Positions 43,777 through 52,611 of a stretch of 64,000 nucleotides of DNA are shown in pieces. Each line of letters starts with the position of its first letter. Position 1 is the first letter of the stretch. The notes under the pieces were generated by a model that saw nothing but the letters and a program-made list of their open reading frames with translations, made no database searches and had not been told where the DNA came from. The stretch comes from Candidatus Coprousia avicola (GTDB taxonomy: Bacteria; Actinomycetota; Coriobacteriia; Coriobacteriales; Coriobacteriaceae): the NCBI GenBank assembly GCA_018715125.1, contig DVMF01000011.1, positions 1 through 64,000 of the forward strand, written 5' to 3'. A program made the position numbers and the translations under genes.

Positions 43777-45186
43777 CTATCGACGCGCGACCGCAATGTA
43801 GTCATATTCGCAATACCAGAAAGCTCGCTCGCAAAATTGCTGCTCGAATAGTTCGAGCGCCGCCCTCATCCATTCATAGTCGTTCCTACGCGCCAAGTCG
43901 GTCGGATCCTTTTCGTACGCCTTCCGAAAGTAATCGCTCCGATACGCGAAGCTCTCCTCAAAAAGCGCCTCGCGATCATCGTAGTCTATTGCACTCAGGT
44001 CCTTCATGTTGCTGAACACGCGAATATCGTGAAAGCCAGAGTCGGCCGGCTGGGTAAAGAGCTTCCTGCCATTCAAACGGTCCGAGACGCCCTCGGCAGT
44101 GAGGCTCTTCTCGATGATCTGCTTCATGAGGTTATGGGGGTCAGGGTAGCAGAGCTTGCTGCCATCATCGGACCCGCGCAAGATGACCCAGCCGTCCCGT
44201 GACACAAACTTGCGGAGCTGACGCAGCACCTTACGCGGGTTCTTGAGATGATGCAGGGTAAGCGCCGAGAAGAGCACGTCGATAGCATCGATGCCGTGCG
44301 CGTCGAGCACGGCGCGAAACTCCTCGGAGAAGCGCTCGCTCTCAAGATCCACAACCTCAAAAATCATCTTGGGGTTGTCGTGCATCTTGCGCGCCTGCTC
44401 GATGACCTCGGCATTGTTGTCGATGCAAAGAATCGTATCGACACGGTCCATGTTGCCAAAACGGTCCTCGGCCACATACCCGTATGCACAACCCGCGTCA
44501 AGCACCACGGCATGCTCGGGCAAACCGCCGGAGCGCTCGATGAAGTCGAGCGCAAGCTCATCCGAAGACCGCGAATTCGACGCCTGGACCTTGAGGCGCG
44601 ACGCCTCATGGTGGTACGTCGAGGAATACGCTGATTTGCGGTGCCGCTTTGCCTCGAGAAACACACTGGAGAACGGGTCTTGGGCATCGAGATCATCCAC
44701 GGGTTGCGGCATCTTAAGATCCGGTGCAACCGCGGGCTTTTCGAGTTTCCGGAGCGCCTGCTCTACAAAATCGCAGAATGCGTCGACGTTCATCTCGGCC
44801 GCATTGCAGTTCTGGTAGCTCCTCAGCGCACGCGGCAGGGCACGCGGGTCAATATCGCGCGTATAGGTAATGATCTCGCCATCCGGCTTGACTCCGTCGA
44901 GCAGGTCGGAATGGAAGCTCTGCCACTCGTAGCCAATCCAGCGTGACTCGATATACTCGAGCCGCGTACCTATCACGATGAGTACTTTCGCCGTATCAAG
45001 CGCGCCGTCGATCGAGCGCTTGTAGACGCTCTCGCCAAGCTGAAGCAAGGTCACATTGCTGTAGAAGGTTGGGATCTTGCGCGCGCAAAGCTCCCGGTAG
45101 ACGAGCTCTGCCAGCATCGCATCGTCGGCACGACGGCCGTCGTCGCCCGTGTTCTTAAAAGAGATGAAAACATCGAACGTGTCCAT
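43777..45186 (-). CDS. TIR domain - SAM-dependent methyltransferase fusion
   Basis: 469 residues. Residues 3-140 are a TIR domain: DVFISFKNTGDDG opens it, LGESVYKRSIDGAL and VLIVIGT follow, and ESRWIGYEW (80-88) carries the likely NADase Glu87. Residues 215-345 are a class I methyltransferase: motif I VVLDAGCAYGYVAE (227-240), acidic loop IDNNAE (255-260), and VLFSALTLHHLKNP (304-317). A helical C-terminus (400-469) is unassigned. GC is below that of neighbours, suggesting transfer. TIR domains in bacteria cleave or cyclise NAD+ in phage defence and toxicity; the fused methyltransferase target is unknown. GAGAGGTGGG precedes ATG 45186. The gene stands alone between a convergent ABC operon and an aldo/keto reductase; no Thoeris or CBASS partner is adjacent. 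Confidence 0.88.
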   Translation of the reverse strand: MDTFDVFISFKNTGDDGRRADDAMLAELVYRELCARKIPTFYSNVTLLQLGESVYKRSIDGALDTAKVLIVIGTRLEYIESRWIGYEWQSFHSDLLDGVKPDGEIITYTRDIDPRALPRALRSYQNCNAAEMNVDAFCDFVEQALRKLEKPAVAPDLKMPQPVDDLDAQDPFSSVFLEAKRHRKSAYSSTYHHEASRLKVQASNSRSSDELALDFIERSGGLPEHAVVLDAGCAYGYVAEDRFGNMDRVDTILCIDNNAEVIEQARKMHDNPKMIFEVVDLESERFSEEFRAVLDAHGIDAIDVLFSALTLHHLKNPRKVLRQLRKFVSRDGWVILRGSDDGSKLCYPDPHNLMKQIIEKSLTAEGVSDRLNGRKLFTQPADSGFHDIRVFSNMKDLSAIDYDDREALFEESFAYRSDYFRKAYEKDPTDLARRNDYEWMRAALELFEQQFCERAFWYCEYDYIAVARR

Positions 45187-45387
45187 GCGAACCCACCTCT
45201 CAAGCTACGCTCCTCAGAAGGCGCCCGAGTCAATTGTAAGCCGAACGGAAAGACGTTCAAAGCCGCAGGCAAAACAAGCCTGCGGAGAAATCCGTCCTCA
45301 GCCACGACGAAATCGGCCCAAGGGACGGGCCGCGGCGTCGCGCCCGTCCCCACATGACCGAAAACAGGGCCGTCCCCCGCCGCCCGC

Positions 45388-46308
45388 TTACGGCAGGTCG
45401 TTGCCCGCCGCCCGGTAGAGCTTCCACCACTGCGCGCGCGTAAGTTCGATGTCGGCACCGGCTGCCGCCTCCCGAATGTGCGCGGGCGAGGTCGAACCGC
45501 AGATAACCTGCATCTCGGCAGGATGCCGCAAGATCCACGCCGTCGCCACCGCCGTAGGCGTGGAACCCACCTCGTCCGCGACCTCGGCCAGGGCGGCATT
45601 GAGCTCGGGGAAGTCGGGGTGGCCGATGAAGCACCCCGCAAACGTGCCAAACTGATACGGGCTCCACGCCTGAATGGTCATGCCGTAGAGGCGCGCGCAC
45701 TCGATAAGCCCCGTCCCGCGCTCGGCGGCGGTGTCGTCGTCCATGTTGACATGCAGGCCGCTGCTGATGAGCTGCGTGTGACCGAGGCCGAATTGCAGCT
45801 GGTTGACCTCGAGCGGCACATCGATTGCCGCCTGCACCAGGTCGATCTGCCAAGGGTTCATGTTGCTCACGCCCAGATGGCGCACCTTGCCCGACTCGAC
45901 CATGGCGCCGAGCGTCTCGGAGAGCTCATCGATATCCAAGAGCGGGTCGGGGCGGTGAAGCAGGAAGAAGTCGACGTAATCGGTCTGAAGCCGCTTGAGC
46001 TCCGCATCAAGCGCCGCCTCGAGATGCGCCCGCGAGAAGTCGTAGCGCTCGCCCGGCACGATACCCGCCTTGGTCTGCAGGACCACCTCTTCGCGCGGAA
46101 CCCCGAGCTCCTTCAGCGCCGCTCCGAGCACCTCGGAGCTCTTGCCGCCGCCGTAGATGTCTGCGGAATCGAAGAAGTCGATGCCCGCCTCGAGCGCCGC
46201 GGCGATCGAGGCCGTCGCATCCGCGGGCGACAGGCCCGCAAAGCGCATGACGCCCAGTGCCACGCGCGAAGCCTCAACACCTGTCTGGCCGATTTCCTGC
46301 ATGTTCAT
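45388..46308 (-). CDS. aldo/keto reductase
   Basis: 306 residues. The AKR catalytic tetrad is complete: Asp47 and Tyr52 in DSADIYGGG, Lys80 in QTKAG, His118 in LLHRPD. Barrel strand ends (HLGVSNMNPWQ, VNQLQFGLGH) are conserved; the closest subgroup is the YdhF/oxidoreductase type. It reduces carbonyls with NADPH; the substrate is unknown. AAGAGG precedes ATG 46308. A 201-bp gap separates it from the TIR gene on the same strand; read-through is possible. Confidence 0.93.
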   Translation of the reverse strand: MNMQEIGQTGVEASRVALGVMRFAGLSPADATASIAAALEAGIDFFDSADIYGGGKSSEVLGAALKELGVPREEVVLQTKAGIVPGERYDFSRAHLEAALDAELKRLQTDYVDFFLLHRPDPLLDIDELSETLGAMVESGKVRHLGVSNMNPWQIDLVQAAIDVPLEVNQLQFGLGHTQLISSGLHVNMDDDTAAERGTGLIECARLYGMTIQAWSPYQFGTFAGCFIGHPDFPELNAALAEVADEVGSTPTAVATAWILRHPAEMQVICGSTSPAHIREAAAGADIELTRAQWWKLYRAAGNDLP

Positions 46309-46451
46309 GGTGACCTCTTTTCTATGGAGCGGATGGATGACGCTCCCCCATGGTAGCGAATACCCTGGCGGCGATTCCGAGCGCGGCGCACCTTGCCGCG
46401 AGCGGCAGCATATGGGCCGTCATCGGGCGCGGACGCGGGGCACTTTTGCCC

Positions 46452-46590
46452 TTCGACGCTCGAATGTGCATCACATTCCGCATGCCCCTGGTAGCCTTGG
46501 CCGACGCGCATAGAAAGACGCACGTTCCGAGCTCCGGGACGCGACGTTTACATGCCCTTTCGCAGATTTGATGCACATTTGAGCGTCGAA
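46452..46590. mobile_element. MITE-like element with 22-bp terminal inverted repeats
   Basis: 46452-46473 and 46569-46590 are inverted copies differing at one position; the span is 139 bp. There is no coding capacity inside, and no obvious target-site duplication flanks it. It sits in the 428-bp gap 46309-46736 between asd and the aldo/keto reductase gene, which otherwise holds only the asd terminator. A regulatory or attenuating dyad is an alternative. Confidence 0.5.
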
Positions 46591-46644
46591 CGGCGCGCCC
46601 GTGAAAAACGACGAAGACGTCCTTTCCATCCTTCCTGGACATGC

Positions 46645-46690
46645 AAAAGCCCGCCCCCCGGCACCGTACGGGACGGCGCAAGGGGCGGGC
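46645..46690 (-). terminator. intrinsic terminator of asd
   Basis: Stem 46649-46657 with 46682-46690 (9 bp, GC only), with a 24-nt inner part that can pair further, followed on the minus strand by TTTTGC. Confidence 0.8.
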
Positions 46691-46736
46691 GGCAAGCCCA
46701 TCTGAGGATGATAGCTCGTTTGATGAGGACGCCGGC

Positions 46737-47762
46737 TTACCGGGTGAGCAGCTCCGCGATCTGTACGGCGTTGGTCGCCGCGCCCTTGCGAATCTGGTCG
46801 CCGCAGCACCAGAAGGTGATGCCGCGCGCCACGTCCGGGTTGGAGATATCGCGCCGCACGCGCCCGACCCAGATGAGGTCCTGGTCGGAGGTGTCGAGCG
46901 GCATGGGGTACCGGTCGTGCGCGCTTACGGCCGCGCGATCGTCCACCAGCTTGACACCGGGCGCGGCCTCAAGCGCCGCGCGAACCGCCTCGAGCTCCAC
47001 CGGCCGGTCGAGCTCGAGCGTGACGCTCTCGGAGTGCGAGCGCAGCACCGGCACGCGCACACAGGTGCAGCACACCGCAAGCTCGGGCAGGTGCATGATC
47101 TTGCGGCCCTCGTTTTGGAGCTTCATCTCCTCGGAGGTGTAGCCCTCGTCGTTGAACCCGCCGATCTGCGGGATGAGGTTGCTCACGAGTTGCGCGGCAA
47201 AGGCGCGGGGCTCCGGCAGGGGCTCCCCCTTGCCCATGGCCTCGATCTGGGCCACCAGCTCGGCCATCCCCGGCGCGCCGGCGCCCGAGGCCGCCTGATA
47301 CGTCGACACGATCATGCGGCGCACGCCGGCGAGCTGATGGATGGGCCACGTGGGCACGAGCGCGATGATGGTCGCGCAGTTGGGATTGGCGATGATGCCC
47401 TTGTGCCAGGCGATGTCGCCGCCGTTGATTTCGGGGATGACGAGGGGCACATCCGGATCCATGCGGAAGGCGTGGCTGTTGTCGACGACCGTCGCCCCCG
47501 CATCGACCGCTGAGGGCAGAAGCGCCTTGGCAATGGCGTCGTCTGCCGCGCCGAGCACGATGTCGCACCCCTCGAACGAGGCGGGCGTCGCCTCCTCGAT
47601 TACGATGTCCTCACCGCGAAACGCCATGGTCTTACCGGCCGAGCGCGCGCTCGCCAAGAGCTTGAGCCTGCCCACGGGGAAGCTGCGCTCCTCGAGACAT
47701 TGCAGCATCTGCGTGCCCACGGCACCCGTTGCTCCCAAGATGGCGACGGTGTACTCCTTCAT
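46737..47762 (-). CDS. asd: aspartate-semialdehyde dehydrogenase
   Basis: 341 residues. It reduces aspartyl phosphate to the semialdehyde for lysine, threonine, methionine and diaminopimelate. The N-terminal NADP loop GATGAVG (10-16) and active-site Cys129 in ANPNCATI are present, with the STYQAASGAG segment after it. GGGAGG precedes ATG 47762. It follows lysC by 42 bp on the same strand, forming lysC-asd. Confidence 0.96.
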   Translation of the reverse strand: MKEYTVAILGATGAVGTQMLQCLEERSFPVGRLKLLASARSAGKTMAFRGEDIVIEEATPASFEGCDIVLGAADDAIAKALLPSAVDAGATVVDNSHAFRMDPDVPLVIPEINGGDIAWHKGIIANPNCATIIALVPTWPIHQLAGVRRMIVSTYQAASGAGAPGMAELVAQIEAMGKGEPLPEPRAFAAQLVSNLIPQIGGFNDEGYTSEEMKLQNEGRKIMHLPELAVCCTCVRVPVLRSHSESVTLELDRPVELEAVRAALEAAPGVKLVDDRAAVSAHDRYPMPLDTSDQDLIWVGRVRRDISNPDVARGITFWCCGDQIRKGAATNAVQIAELLTR

Positions 47763-47804
47763 AGGTCCTCCCTCTCCCCAGCGGGCGCCGCTCCCTGCGC
47801 GCGC

Positions 47805-49193
47805 CTACTTGTCGTCAACAACATGCGGCCGGGACTCGTCCGCGGTCTTCTTCAGGTCCTTCAGCTCCAGCAGATGGTCGCCATCGGAGAATGCCCGGTA
47901 GATGGCGCGGATGGCGTGCTCGAAATCGTCCTTGTGCACGCCGACGATGATGTTGATCTCGTCCGAGCCCTGGGCGATCATGCGGATGGAGATGCCCTCG
48001 TTGCCGAGCGCCGCGAACAGCTGACCGGAGATGCCCGGCCGGCCGATCATGTTGCGGCCCACGGTAGAGATGAGCGAGAGGTCGTCGACCACCTTGATGG
48101 CATCGGGCGCGACCTCGGTCTTGATGTCGGCGACAATGGACCAGATGCAGTCCTTCACGTCGTCGCCCTGCACCACGACGGCAAAGCTGTCGATGCCCGA
48201 CGGGATGTGCTCGACCGACACGTGGTAGCGCTCGAAGATCGTCAGCGTGCGGCGGATGATGCCCACCTCGTTGGACATGTGGTCTTTGAGGACGTGCACC
48301 GCCACGAAGTTCCTCTTGCCCGTGACGCCCGTGATGATGGGCTCGTCCTCCACGTAGTCCTCGCGGTCGGAGATGATGGTGCCGGGGTCCTGGGGGCGGT
48401 TGGTGTTGCGCACCGCGATGGGGATGCCCGCCTCCATAACGGGAAAGACGGCCTCCTCGTGCAGCACGCTCGCGCCCATATAGGAGAGCTCGCGCATCTC
48501 CGAATAGGTGATGCGGCTGATGGGCTGCGGGTTCTCCACGATGCGCGGGTCGGCCGAGAGGAAGCCCGACACGTCCGTCCAGTTCTCGTACAGGTCGGCG
48601 TCGAGCGCCTGCGCGAGGATAGCGCCCGAGATGTCGCCGCCGCCTCGGTCGAGGAGCAAGATGCGGCCCTCGCGCGTGGCGCCGTAGAAGCCCGGCATCA
48701 CAAAGCCCCCGGGGATGCCGCGCTCCTGGATGAGCTCGTGCGTGCGCCCCATGGCGAGCGTACCGTCGTGATGGAAGGCGACCACATCGGCCGCGTCGAG
48801 AAACGGCAGCCCCAGGTACTCGGCCATAAGCTGGGCGGTAAAGTACTCGCCGCGGCTGACGAGCTCCTCGGTGGAGAGGGCGCCCGCCTTGGCCTTCTCG
48901 GCAAACGCGGCAAACTCGTCACGGATGGGATAGGCGAGACCGAGCTCGTCGGCGATAGCGAAGTAGCGCGCGCCGATATCGGCCAGCAGGTCGTCGCACG
49001 AAACGTGATAGCGCACGTGGGCGGCGACCAAGTAGAGCAGGTCGGTGACCTTAGCGTCGCCCGAGAAGCGCCGGCCGCACGCCGACACCACGATAAAGCG
49101 GCGCGCGGGGTCGGCCTCCACGATGGCGCGGATCTTCTTGAAATGCGCGGCGTCGGCGACCGAGGACCCGCCGAATTTTGCAATCTTAATCAT
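47805..49193 (-). CDS. lysC: aspartate kinase
   Basis: 462 residues. First step of the aspartate family pathway. KFGGSSV near the N-terminus, the SRGEYFTAQLMAEYLG helix (about 112-127), GRGG-type loop in DRGGGDISGAILA, and two C-terminal ACT repeats (about 320-455) that bind lysine and/or threonine. The chosen ATG 49193 lies 12 nt after AAAGG, longer than usual; the frame is open upstream without a better site. Divergent from thrC across 101 bp. Confidence 0.95.
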   Translation of the reverse strand: MIKIAKFGGSSVADAAHFKKIRAIVEADPARRFIVVSACGRRFSGDAKVTDLLYLVAAHVRYHVSCDDLLADIGARYFAIADELGLAYPIRDEFAAFAEKAKAGALSTEELVSRGEYFTAQLMAEYLGLPFLDAADVVAFHHDGTLAMGRTHELIQERGIPGGFVMPGFYGATREGRILLLDRGGGDISGAILAQALDADLYENWTDVSGFLSADPRIVENPQPISRITYSEMRELSYMGASVLHEEAVFPVMEAGIPIAVRNTNRPQDPGTIISDREDYVEDEPIITGVTGKRNFVAVHVLKDHMSNEVGIIRRTLTIFERYHVSVEHIPSGIDSFAVVVQGDDVKDCIWSIVADIKTEVAPDAIKVVDDLSLISTVGRNMIGRPGISGQLFAALGNEGISIRMIAQGSDEINIIVGVHKDDFEHAIRAIYRAFSDGDHLLELKDLKKTADESRPHVVDDK

Positions 49194-49241
49194 GACGAAC
49201 GAGTTACCTTTCCGGGTAGTGCACGTGGGGCGCGGCAGCTC

Positions 49242-49250
49242 TGATACCAT
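49242..49250 (+). promoter_or_regulatory. extended -10 promoter of thrC
   Basis: TG (49242-49243), one base, TACCAT (49245-49250), 45 nt before the thrC ATG. The surrounding GCTCTG-n-TACCATGGG matches the promoter proposed for the D,D-carboxypeptidase gene. I see no T-box or other leader structure in the 101-bp spacer. Confidence 0.5.
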
Positions 49251-49294
49251 GGGCGCATACCTTGAGCGTCCGAGGCATTTAAGGAGCTACCGAT

Positions 49295-50818
49295 ATGAGT
49301 CTGTACCATAGCACACGTTCGCGCGCGCACGCATGCTCGGCAAAACAAGCTATCCGCACGGGTCTCGCCCCGGACGGGGGCCTTTTTGTCTCCGATGCCC
49401 TCGGCACGCAAAAAGTCGACGTAGATACCCTCGCGGACAAAGACTATGCCGCCATAGCCCGCGAGGTCCTCGGTTTGTTACTACCTGATTACACGGCAGA
49501 CGAGATCGCTGCCTGCGTGGACGAGGCCTATACCGGCACGTTCGCGAGCCCCGAGGTGACCCCCGTGGTCGACATCGCCCCCGTCGGCGGCGAGGGCGCC
49601 CCGCACGCGCACGTGCTCGAGCTCTACCACGGCCCCACGAGCGCCTTTAAGGACGTCGCCCTCCAGATGCTGCCGCGCCTCATGGCGCGCGCGCAGGCGG
49701 GCGCGGGCGCAGGCGAGCGCATCATGATCGTCACCGCCACCTCGGGCGACACGGGCAAGGCCGCCCTCGCCGGCTTTGCCGACGCCCCAGGCTGCGGCAT
49801 CACCGTCTTCTACCCCGAGGGCAAGGTCAGCCGCGTGCAGGAGCTGCAGATGACAACGCAAGCGGGGGCGAATGTGGCCGTCGCCGCCGTGCGCGGCAAC
49901 TTTGACGATGCGCAGAGCGCCGTGAAGCGCATCTTCGCCGACCGCGCGCTCGCAGACCGCCTCGCCAGCGCGGGGGTTGTGCTCTCGAGCGCCAACTCCA
50001 TCAACGTCGGGCGCCTCGTTCCGCAGGTCGTCTACTACTTCGCCTCCTACGCGCAGCTCCTGCGCGCGGGCGCCATCGCCGCCGGCGACGCCGTCGAGTT
50101 CTGCGTGCCCACCGGCAACTTCGGCGATGTGCTCGCCGGGTACTACGCCAAGATGCTCGGCCTGCCCGTCGAGCGCCTCATCGTGGCGAGCGATAAGAAC
50201 AATGTGCTCTTCGACTTCCTCACCACCGGCGTCTACGACCGCAATCGCCCGTTTTTCACCACCACGTCGCCCTCGATGGACATCCTCATCTCCTCGAACC
50301 TCGAGCGCATGCTCTACTACGTCTCGGACGGCGACTGCGAGCTCATCGCCGGCCTTATGGCCGACCTGGCCGAGACCGGGCGTTTTGAGGTGCCGCCCGC
50401 GCTCCTCGCCAAGATTCGGGAGACCTTTGCGTGCGGCTGGGCGGACGAGGACGAGGTTGCGGGAGCCATCGCCGCCTGCTGGCGCGACAACGCCTACCTC
50501 ATCGACCCGCACACGGCCTGCGGCTACCACGTGATGGAGCAGCTGCCCGCCGCTCCGGGTGCCGCAGCGCGCGTGCTCCTCTCCACCGCAAGCCCCTACA
50601 AGTTCCCGCGCGCCGTGCTCCAGGCACTCGGTGCCGAGGTCCCCGCCGACGACTTCGCCTGTATGCGGGCTCTCGAGGAGGCGACCGGCACCACGGCGCC
50701 CGCGCAGCTCGCCGCCCTCGAAGCGGCCGCGGTGCGCTTCGCCGACGTCGTCGATGTGCCCGGCATGGGTGCCTATGTGGAGAGCGCGGCGCAGCGCCTC
50801 GAGGAGGCGGCGCGATGA
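49295..50818 (+). CDS. thrC: threonine synthase
   Basis: 507 residues. PLP-dependent conversion of O-phosphohomoserine to threonine. Lys119 in HGPTSAFKDVALQ binds PLP. The TATSGDTGKAALAGF loop and NSINVGRLVPQVVYYF segment match the longer (E. coli/yeast-type) threonine synthases. AAGGAG is 8 nt before ATG 49295. The stop overlaps the thrB start. Confidence 0.96.
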   Translation: MSLYHSTRSRAHACSAKQAIRTGLAPDGGLFVSDALGTQKVDVDTLADKDYAAIAREVLGLLLPDYTADEIAACVDEAYTGTFASPEVTPVVDIAPVGGEGAPHAHVLELYHGPTSAFKDVALQMLPRLMARAQAGAGAGERIMIVTATSGDTGKAALAGFADAPGCGITVFYPEGKVSRVQELQMTTQAGANVAVAAVRGNFDDAQSAVKRIFADRALADRLASAGVVLSSANSINVGRLVPQVVYYFASYAQLLRAGAIAAGDAVEFCVPTGNFGDVLAGYYAKMLGLPVERLIVASDKNNVLFDFLTTGVYDRNRPFFTTTSPSMDILISSNLERMLYYVSDGDCELIAGLMADLAETGRFEVPPALLAKIRETFACGWADEDEVAGAIAACWRDNAYLIDPHTACGYHVMEQLPAAPGAAARVLLSTASPYKFPRAVLQALGAEVPADDFACMRALEEATGTTAPAQLAALEAAAVRFADVVDVPGMGAYVESAAQRLEEAAR

Positions 50819-51696
50819 TCAAGATCTCCGTTCCCGCCACGAGCGCGAACCTCGGCATCGGCTACGACACGCTCGGCATGGCGGTCTCGCTCTACGCGCA
50901 CATCACGATGGACCGCGCCGACGAGCTCACCATCACGGGCTGCCCCGATGAGTTCCGCGGACCCGACAACATGGTCTACCAGTCCTTTGTATTTGCATTG
51001 GAATCGTGGGGCGAAGAGCCCTTCCCCGTCGCCATCCACATCGAGACCGAGGTGCCCGTCGCACGCGGCCTGGGCTCCAGCTCCACCCTCGTGGTCGCCG
51101 GCATCATGGGGGCCGCTGCCCTCACGAGCCACACGGTGACGCGCGAGGAGCTCGTAGCGCTCGCCACCAAGCTCGAGGGCCACCCCGACAACGTCGCGCC
51201 CGCGATTCTGGGCGCCGCCGTATGCTCGTTCACACCCGAGGGCGAGCTGCCGCGGTGCCTCCGCTACGACGTCTCCCCGCGCCTGCGCTTCATCACCGTC
51301 ATCCCCCCGTACGAGGTCCACACCGCGGACGCCCGCAAGGTGGTGCCCACCGAGGTGCCGCTCGCCACGGCGGTATGGCAGATGGGTCGCATCGCCGGCC
51401 TCACCCGCGGGCTCGAGACGGGCGACACCGCGCTCATCGCCGCCGCCAACGACGACCGCCTGCAGGAGCCCTACCGCCGCGCGCTCATCCCCGACTACGA
51501 CGCCATCCGCACGGCGTGCCTTAACGGAGGGGCCAAAACGCTCTGGATCTCGGGCTCCGGCTCCACCCTTATGGCCGTGACCGACGACACCATCGTGGCG
51601 AAGTTCCTCCAGGTGCGGCTGCGCGAGGCGTTCCCCGCCTGCGAGACGCATATCCTCACCTGCGACACCGAGGGCGCGCAGATCGAATACCTGTAA
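50815..51696 (+). CDS. thrB: homoserine kinase
   Basis: 293-residue GHMP kinase. ATP loop VARGLGSSSTLVVAG (about 82-96), N-terminal ATSANLGIGYDTLG and C-terminal GSGSTLMA are conserved. It makes the substrate of ThrC. ATGA overlap (50815-50818) and GAGGAGG inside thrC show translational coupling. Homoserine dehydrogenase is not in the window. Confidence 0.96.
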   Translation: MIKISVPATSANLGIGYDTLGMAVSLYAHITMDRADELTITGCPDEFRGPDNMVYQSFVFALESWGEEPFPVAIHIETEVPVARGLGSSSTLVVAGIMGAAALTSHTVTREELVALATKLEGHPDNVAPAILGAAVCSFTPEGELPRCLRYDVSPRLRFITVIPPYEVHTADARKVVPTEVPLATAVWQMGRIAGLTRGLETGDTALIAAANDDRLQEPYRRALIPDYDAIRTACLNGGAKTLWISGSGSTLMAVTDDTIVAKFLQVRLREAFPACETHILTCDTEGAQIEYL

Positions 51697-51704
51697 CGCG
51701 TGGC

Positions 51705-52376
51705 TCACGCCACTTCGTCGAGCGTGAACACCGGTTCCATAAGGTCCTCTATCGCGCAATGGAGGACACGGGCAAGGCTCTGCAACGTTTGAGCCTGGGC
51801 CTTGTTGATGTCCTTCCTGCGCTGCTCGTACATCTGGACGGAACGCAGGCCCACACGGGATCGGTGCGCGAGCTCGCGTTGCGAGAGGCGCAGGGCGCTG
51901 CGCGAGGCAGCGAGCCGAGTGGGTACTCTCGCCTCGTTATCTCGCGCTACCTCGGCAAAGAGCTCGCAGAAGCGCTCCTCAGACGCTTCGTGCCAGGGAT
52001 GGTACCGTGCTACGAGCTCGTCGTAGGGCATAACGCGAAATAGCTCGTCGAAGGAAAGCGCCAAACGCCACTGAATGTATGCGGCAACCCACCCCACCCA
52101 GTAATGGGGCGTCTTTTCAAACCTGAACAGAGGCTTGGGAAGCGCCGCGTCATCATATCCCAGCTCACGCGTAAGGCGTGCAAACAGCTCCGGACCCGAT
52201 AGACCCGAGACAACCGACGGATTGCCTTTGGCAAACATGTCGCTCAGCGGACTCATACAGAACAAATCAGAGACCTCATCGCCCTCCGCCCCATAATCAT
52301 CCACCGCATACTCGAAGAATTCCGCGAGCACAGCCATAGCATCAGCCAGATACAGGCGGTCGTATGCGCACATCAT
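51705..52376 (-). CDS. XRE-type helix-turn-helix protein with N-terminal domain of unknown function
   Basis: 223 residues. The C-terminal part (about 155-215) is an HTH_3 domain: RLAASRSALRLSQRELAHRSRVGLRSVQMYEQRR (split across two helices). Residues 1-150 are helical with aromatic patches and no family I recognise. The layout (HTH at the C-terminus) is seen in Coriobacteriia antitoxin- or regulator-like genes, but no toxin gene is adjacent. An 8-bp inverted repeat, GTAATAGC/GCTATTAC (52403-52410 with 52433-52440), lies 27 bp upstream and may be its own operator. The gene's first two codons are both Met; either may start. Confidence 0.75.
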   Translation of the reverse strand: MMCAYDRLYLADAMAVLAEFFEYAVDDYGAEGDEVSDLFCMSPLSDMFAKGNPSVVSGLSGPELFARLTRELGYDDAALPKPLFRFEKTPHYWVGWVAAYIQWRLALSFDELFRVMPYDELVARYHPWHEASEERFCELFAEVARDNEARVPTRLAASRSALRLSQRELAHRSRVGLRSVQMYEQRRKDINKAQAQTLQSLARVLHCAIEDLMEPVFTLDEVA

Positions 52377-52402
52377 CCCGCTTCATCCCCTCCGACAGAA
52401 TC

Positions 52403-52440
52403 GTAATAGCGCAATAGCAAGGATGAAGAATGGCTATTAC
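52403..52440. promoter_or_regulatory. candidate operator of the HTH gene
   Basis: Perfect 8-bp inverted repeat with an extra AATAGC in the centre, in an AT-rich stretch directly upstream of the HTH start. Autoregulation is inferred from position only. Confidence 0.4.
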
Positions 52441-52521
52441 CGTGGACGGATATTGATGTTATGACCACCTATCTCAAGGGCGGGCGCCCTCATTAACAAG
52501 ATGGTCGCTACCAGAATCAAC

Positions 52522-52573
52522 GAGCCGCATCACCGCTCTGACTAAAGACTTTGTCTGAGCGGTGATGCGGCTC
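52522..52573. promoter_or_regulatory. 17-bp inverted repeat overlapping the ygiQ promoter
   Basis: Perfect arms 52522-52538 and 52557-52573 with an 18-nt centre. The right arm ends directly before the extended -10 (52574-52582), so a bound protein or an extruded cruciform there would affect ygiQ expression. There is no U-run on either side. Confidence 0.55.
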
Positions 52574-52582
52574 TGATACGAT
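52574..52582 (+). promoter_or_regulatory. extended -10 promoter of ygiQ
   Basis: TG (52574-52575), one base, TACGAT (52577-52582), 30 nt before the ATG, with GCTCTG before and GGG after as at the thrC and D,D-carboxypeptidase promoters. Confidence 0.5.
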
Positions 52583-52611
52583 GGGGCAAACGAACGTCAG
52601 ACAGGAGTATC

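Noticed and set aside
42900-46308. Thoeris, CBASS or other known TIR-containing defence operon
   Set aside because: Neighbours are an ABC permease and an aldo/keto reductase; there is no ThsA, cyclase, Sir2, STING or restriction gene beside the TIR gene.
49194-49294. Lysine riboswitch or T-box between lysC and thrC
   Set aside because: The divergent spacer is only 101 bp and contains no specifier, antiterminator or lysine-aptamer-like structure.
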